Shown here: positions 13,983 to 17,303 of the stretch, piece by piece | Layout of the letters: each line of letters starts with the position of its first letter | How positions within the stretch are numbered: the first letter of the stretch is position 1 | Source: Opitutaceae bacterium | GTDB lineage: Bacteria > Verrucomicrobiota > Verrucomicrobiia > Opitutales > Opitutaceae | DNA length: 17,303 bases | Reading direction: 5' to 3' | Assembly: GCA_005786775.1 (NCBI GenBank) | Contig: SYDD01000332.1 | Span: 1-17,303, forward strand | The notes under the pieces: model-generated | Databases searched by the model: none | What the model was told of the DNA's origin: nothing | What the model saw: the letters and a program-made list of their open reading frames with translations, nothing else | Made by a program: the position numbers and the translations under genes

Positions 13983-16877
13983 ATGCAAAACCATCCCTCC
14001 CCCCGCGGTTCCCGCTGCGGCCTCGCCCGCGCGCTGGGACTCTTCGCCGCGCTGCTGCTGCCCGCCCTCGCCTCGGCCCAGGACACCGCCGCCGTCGCCG
14101 GCCGCGTCGCCGACTCCCGCACCGGCTACTCCCTCCAGGGGGCGGTGATCCGCGTGGAAGGCACCTCCGCCGTAGCCTACACCGACGCCAACGGCCGTTT
14201 CCGCCTCGCCGGGCTGCCCGCCGGTAACCGCACGCTCGAAGTCGAGTACGTCGGCCTCGACCCGCTCCGGCGCAACGTCGCCCTCACCGCTGGGAGCACG
14301 GTGGAGGTTGAGCTGCGCTTGGAGAGCCGCACTCTGCAGATGGAGGCCTTCACCGTCGCGGAATCCGTGCGCGGCCAAGCCCTCGCCATCAACCAGCAGA
14401 AGACCGCCAGCGGGCTGGTGAACATCGTCTCCGAGGAGACCTTCAGCACAAACCTCGGTGGCAACCTCGGCTTCACGCTGCAGCAGCTGCCCGGCCTCAG
14501 CGTCAACGAGGGCGAGGACGGCGAGCCCTCCGGCGTCAACATCCGCGGCCTCGAGGCGAAGTACAATTCCGTCCAGGTCGACGGCAACCGGATGCCCTCC
14601 TCGGCGAACTCCCGCGCCTTCTCCGTCGGCCAGCTCAACGCTGACGCGGTCGCCAACATCGAGGTCATCAAGGCGGCCACGCCCGATCGCGACGGCGACG
14701 CCCTCGGCGGCATCATCAACGTGATCTCCCGCTCCGCCTTCCAGCGCGAGGGGCGCGCGGTCGAACTCAACCTCGGCGGCCTCTACTATGACAAGCGGGA
14801 CAAGTGGAACGGCAACGTGTCTGTCAACTACCTCGACCTCCTCAGCGTGGGCGGCGGGCAGAAAAACCTCGGGGTCGGCGTGAACCTCGCCTGGTCCGAG
14901 ACTTCCCGAGATTACGACAACCTGGACAAGGACTACGCGGTGCTGCAGCCGCAGTTCGAGCCGGCGCTCCGCCTGACCGCCCCGCTCTACTTCCACACCA
15001 ACGCGGCGCCCCAGACAAACTACCGGACGACCTCCGCGCTCAGCGCCAACCTGTCGCTCGATTACCGCGTGGGTCCCGCCACCACGGTCTACTTCCGGCC
15101 GTTCTACCGGCATCAGGAGACGGACGCGGAGAAACCCCGCGCTCGCTACTACGTCAACTCAAGCCACAACTTCAATTCCGCGACCGGCACCAAGAGCATC
15201 GCGGAGGCCACCTACAACACCGGGCGCAGCCTGCCGACGGTGCTGACGGAACTGCGGTACCAGAATGACCTGAGTTTCGCGGAAAACGACGTCTACGGTG
15301 CCTCGCTCGGCGGCCAGCACCAGCTCGGCGCCACCACGATCAGCCTCGACCTGTTCCGCTCCAACAACGACTCCAACCGCGACAAGTCCCTCGCCTACGT
15401 CATCCGCAACCAAGGCTACCAGTTCGGCTACGACCAGACCATCCGCTGGAAGCCCGTTTACACCATCCTCAACGGCAAGGACCCCTACGACGTCACCTCC
15501 ATCAACCGCGGCGACCTCACCTACTCCCCGCGGGACGCCGCGGAGAAGGCCTCGAGCCTGCGCCTCGACCTCGAGCGGAAATTCACCTCCGACGGTCTCG
15601 CCGGCGCCTTCAAGTTCGGCGGCAAGTTCCGCTCGAACGTCAAGGAGCAGGACCAGGCCTCGATCGTCTACCAGACCGGGAGCAACGCCGCCGGCTTCCC
15701 CTACGCCTCCATCCTGCGCCGCACCGACTACAAGACCTTCGGGGCGCTCCCCATCTACCAGTACCCGGACCTCGACAAGCTCGATGCACTCCGGCGCTCC
15801 AGCCCGCAGCTCTTCGCGCTGCAGGTGAACAGCGCCCTGCAGAACGACGTGGTCAACGATTACCGCGCCCAGGAGGACGTCTCCGCCGCCTATGCGATGG
15901 GGACGATGCGCTTCGGCCGGACCACGCTGATCACCGGGGTGCGGATGGAGCACAACACCTTCGAGTCCCTCACCTACCGCTACAACAGCAACGCGCCCGG
16001 GGCCCCCACCGCGGTCACGGCGAAGCGGGACTACACGATGTGGCTGCCCGGCGTCCACCTGCGCCACGAGCTCGCGAAGAACCTGATCCTGCGCGAGAGC
16101 TACAACCGCAGCTACAGCCGACCGGACGTGAATTCCTTGGTGCAGGGACTGAACCTAGACACCAACACCGGCAACATCTCCGGCGGCAACCCGAACCTCG
16201 CGCCCTCGACCGCGCACAACCTCGACGTCCAGCTGGAGTACTACACCCCTAAGGGAGGCCTCTACTCGGCCGGCGTGTTCTACAAAAAAATGAAGGGCTT
16301 CTATTACGACTCGACCCTGCGCTTCACCAACACGGACGCGGCCGGCTACCCGATTCCGGACCCGAACGGCGCGCGCCTCTACACCACGACCGATAACGCG
16401 CTCGGCGCAGTCAACTACGGCCTCGAACTCATCGCGCGCCAACGCCTGCTCTTCCTCCCCGCCCCTCTAAACGGCCTCGGCGTCTCGCTGTCGGCCACCC
16501 TGACGAAGAGCGACGGCAAGTACCCGGGCCGCTTGGAGGAGAAGCTTCCCACCTATGGCTTCAGCGATCGCATCTACAACGCGGCGCTGGAGTACTCGGG
16601 GGGAGGCTTTCGGGCCCGCCTGTCCTACACCTACCGCTCCGACTTCCTCGAGGGCCTCGACGCGAACAACCTCTTCGACGACTACTTCGGCGCCTATGAG
16701 TCCCTGAACTGGGAGTCCAGCTACCAGCTCAACCGCCGTACTCGGCTCTTCCTGAACGTGAACAACCTCACCGACGAGCCCCAGATCTCGTACCAAGGCC
16801 TCGGCCGGCCGGACAACCCGGAGGACTACACCACCTACTCCTGGCGGGCCACGACCGGAATCTCGTTCCGCTTCTGA
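13983..16877 (+). CDS. TonB-dependent receptor with N-terminal carboxypeptidase-regulatory-like domain
   Basis: A 964-residue TBDR. The signal peptide is LGLFAALLLPALASA with cleavage near residue 32. A carboxypeptidase-regulatory-like beta-sandwich follows at about 36-113 (AVAGRVADSRTGYSLQGA, TDANGRFRLAGLPAG). The TonB-box-like MEAFTVA is at 120-126. The plug follows (VNIVSEETF, LQQLPGLSVNEGEDGEPS, VNIRGLEAKYNSVQVDGNRMP, ATPDRDGDALGGIINVIS, to about 250), then a barrel ending GISFRF. The plug wording (SEETF, RG-Y--VQVDGNR, TPD-DGDALGG) is that of the Caulobacter-type receptor family. The gene is divergent from the second TBDR over a 382-base intergenic region and ends in a strong terminator at 16916. 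No convincing PHO-box repeat or Shine-Dalgarno sequence is seen in front of it. The substrate is unknown. Confidence 0.95.
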   Translation: MQNHPSPRGSRCGLARALGLFAALLLPALASAQDTAAVAGRVADSRTGYSLQGAVIRVEGTSAVAYTDANGRFRLAGLPAGNRTLEVEYVGLDPLRRNVALTAGSTVEVELRLESRTLQMEAFTVAESVRGQALAINQQKTASGLVNIVSEETFSTNLGGNLGFTLQQLPGLSVNEGEDGEPSGVNIRGLEAKYNSVQVDGNRMPSSANSRAFSVGQLNADAVANIEVIKAATPDRDGDALGGIINVISRSAFQREGRAVELNLGGLYYDKRDKWNGNVSVNYLDLLSVGGGQKNLGVGVNLAWSETSRDYDNLDKDYAVLQPQFEPALRLTAPLYFHTNAAPQTNYRTTSALSANLSLDYRVGPATTVYFRPFYRHQETDAEKPRARYYVNSSHNFNSATGTKSIAEATYNTGRSLPTVLTELRYQNDLSFAENDVYGASLGGQHQLGATTISLDLFRSNNDSNRDKSLAYVIRNQGYQFGYDQTIRWKPVYTILNGKDPYDVTSINRGDLTYSPRDAAEKASSLRLDLERKFTSDGLAGAFKFGGKFRSNVKEQDQASIVYQTGSNAAGFPYASILRRTDYKTFGALPIYQYPDLDKLDALRRSSPQLFALQVNSALQNDVVNDYRAQEDVSAAYAMGTMRFGRTTLITGVRMEHNTFESLTYRYNSNAPGAPTAVTAKRDYTMWLPGVHLRHELAKNLILRESYNRSYSRPDVNSLVQGLNLDTNTGNISGGNPNLAPSTAHNLDVQLEYYTPKGGLYSAGVFYKKMKGFYYDSTLRFTNTDAAGYPIPDPNGARLYTTTDNALGAVNYGLELIARQRLLFLPAPLNGLGVSLSATLTKSDGKYPGRLEEKLPTYGFSDRIYNAALEYSGGGFRARLSYTYRSDFLEGLDANNLFDDYFGAYESLNWESSYQLNRRTRLFLNVNNLTDEPQISYQGLGRPDNPEDYTTYSWRATTGISFRF

Positions 16878-16915
16878 ACGGAGGGAGGGACTGCCCCTCC
16901 CGCTCCACTCCAACT

Positions 16916-16951
16916 GAAGCCGCCGTTCCTCGGCGGCTTCTTTCGTTTTCG
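16916..16951 (+). terminator. rho-independent terminator after the third TBDR
   Basis: A perfect 10-base-pair GC-rich stem, GAAGCCGCCG (16916-16925) and CGGCGGCTTC (16931-16940), encloses a 5-base loop and is followed by a T-rich run (TTTCGTTTTC). It lies 39 bases after the stop codon at 16877 and separates that gene from the one at 17034. Confidence 0.93.
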
Positions 16952-16973
16952 TGGCCGATTCCCGCCGGGGCAA

Positions 16974-17000
16974 TTCACCGCGACGTAACGCTGGCGCAAC
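16974..17000 (+). promoter_or_regulatory. PHO-box-like three-unit array upstream of the right-edge TBDR-like gene
   Basis: TTCAC (16974), GTAAC (16985) and GCAAC (16996) follow one another every 11 bases on the coding strand of the gene at 17034. Each unit departs from GTCAC by one or two bases, so this is weaker than the 13653-13690 array. A possible -10 element, CAATAT, lies at 17022-17027. Confidence 0.35.
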
Positions 17001-17033
17001 CGTCCGGCCTCATTGCTGTGGCAATATCCTCGG

Positions 17034-17303
17034 ATGTCCTTCTCGTTCGCCACGCTCACCGTCTTACTCGTGCTTGGCCTGTACGCTTCGACGAGCCTGC
17101 CCGCCCAAACTGGTTCCACCGGGGCGATCCGCGGCACGGTGGTGAACGACGCCACGGGAAATTTCGTGGAGGGCGCCGTGGTGATGCTCGCCGGCAGCAG
17201 CCGCCCGGAGGTCACGGACAGCCGCGGGAGCTTCTACTTTGGCGGGGTACCCGCGGGCGCGGGGCGGCTAACCGCGCGCTCCGCCGGCAACTCGCCCGGG
17301 GAA
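17034..17303 (+). CDS. N-terminus of a probable TonB-dependent receptor (carboxypeptidase-regulatory-like domain), runs off right edge
   Basis: Ninety codons are visible from the ATG at 17034 to the window end. Residues 1-22 form a signal peptide (FATLTVLLVLGLYASTSLPAQ). From about residue 27 the chain reads as a carboxypeptidase-regulatory-like beta-sandwich: GAIRGTVVNDATGNFVEGAV, VMLAGSS, then VTDSRGSFYFGGVPAGAGRL. This is the same N-terminal layout as the receptor at 13983, but the residues differ clearly, so it is not a recent duplicate. A TBDR is the likeliest full-length product; another exported protein with this sandwich domain is possible because the plug is not visible. The upstream 16974-17000 region carries three 11-base-spaced PHO-box-like units, and an AT-rich CAATAT lies only 7 bases before the ATG. 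Confidence 0.75.
   Translation, partial: MSFSFATLTVLLVLGLYASTSLPAQTGSTGAIRGTVVNDATGNFVEGAVVMLAGSSRPEVTDSRGSFYFGGVPAGAGRLTARSAGNSPGE

Noticed and set aside
13905..15113. 402-codon minus-strand frame opposite the third TBDR
   Set aside because: Val/Glu/Gly/Asp-rich shadow with no motif, lying over the clear signal peptide and plug region of the receptor.
16880..16902. GGGAGGG...CCCTCC hairpin just after the third TBDR
   Set aside because: Short, not followed by a T-run, and superseded by the much stronger terminator at 16916.
13983..17303. Tandem duplication of the carboxypeptidase-regulatory-like receptors at 13983 and 17034
   Set aside because: The two N-terminal domains share only family-level motifs and differ at most positions, so a recent duplication is not supported.

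Overview
The window is high-GC DNA, probably from a member of the Opitutaceae (phylum Verrucomicrobiota). This rests on three things: large TonB-dependent receptors (TBDRs) of the kind abundant in Opitutus-like genomes (FTVAES...GQA...Q motif after a carboxypeptidase-regulatory-like domain), a C-terminal 'RGTVG.GE...GFVVTG...VLIRAAGPSLAAYGV' module that I associate with verrucomicrobial exported proteins, and weak or absent Shine-Dalgarno sequences. The assignment is recognition, not a database match. No RNA genes, insertion sequences or CRISPR arrays are visible.

Layout. Positions 1-2335 (minus strand) hold a translationally coupled pair: an alpha/beta-hydrolase followed, with a 4-base overlap, by a GH3-superfamily (acyl-acid-amido synthetase-like) protein that runs off the left edge. 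Positions 2426-3526 (minus) encode a beta-propeller phytase with a lipoprotein signal. A small hypothetical helical protein (3627-3914, plus) diverges from it. Positions 3957-9470 (minus) form a tight three-gene operon, transcribed right to left: a phytase-family esterase-like secreted protein, a TBDR, and a class V PLP-dependent enzyme with a twin-arginine signal. A secreted TPR protein (9632-10513, plus) diverges from that operon. A second TBDR (10523-13600, minus) and a third (13983-16877, plus) diverge from a 382-base intergenic region. After a strong rho-independent terminator, a fourth TBDR-like gene starts at 17034 and runs off the right edge.

How it fits together. Two phytase-type proteins, several outer-membrane active transporters and an exported PLP enzyme in one block suggest a system for scavenging organic phosphate, such as inositol phosphates or other phosphoesters. 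Direct repeats resembling PHO boxes (GTCAC/GTTAC-like units 11 bases apart) occur in several intergenic regions. The best is a four-unit phased array just upstream of the second TBDR. If these are PhoB sites, the window is a Pho-regulated island for capture, hydrolysis and uptake of organophosphate. The Pho-regulon link and the substrates are inference. The gene-family calls are mostly firm.
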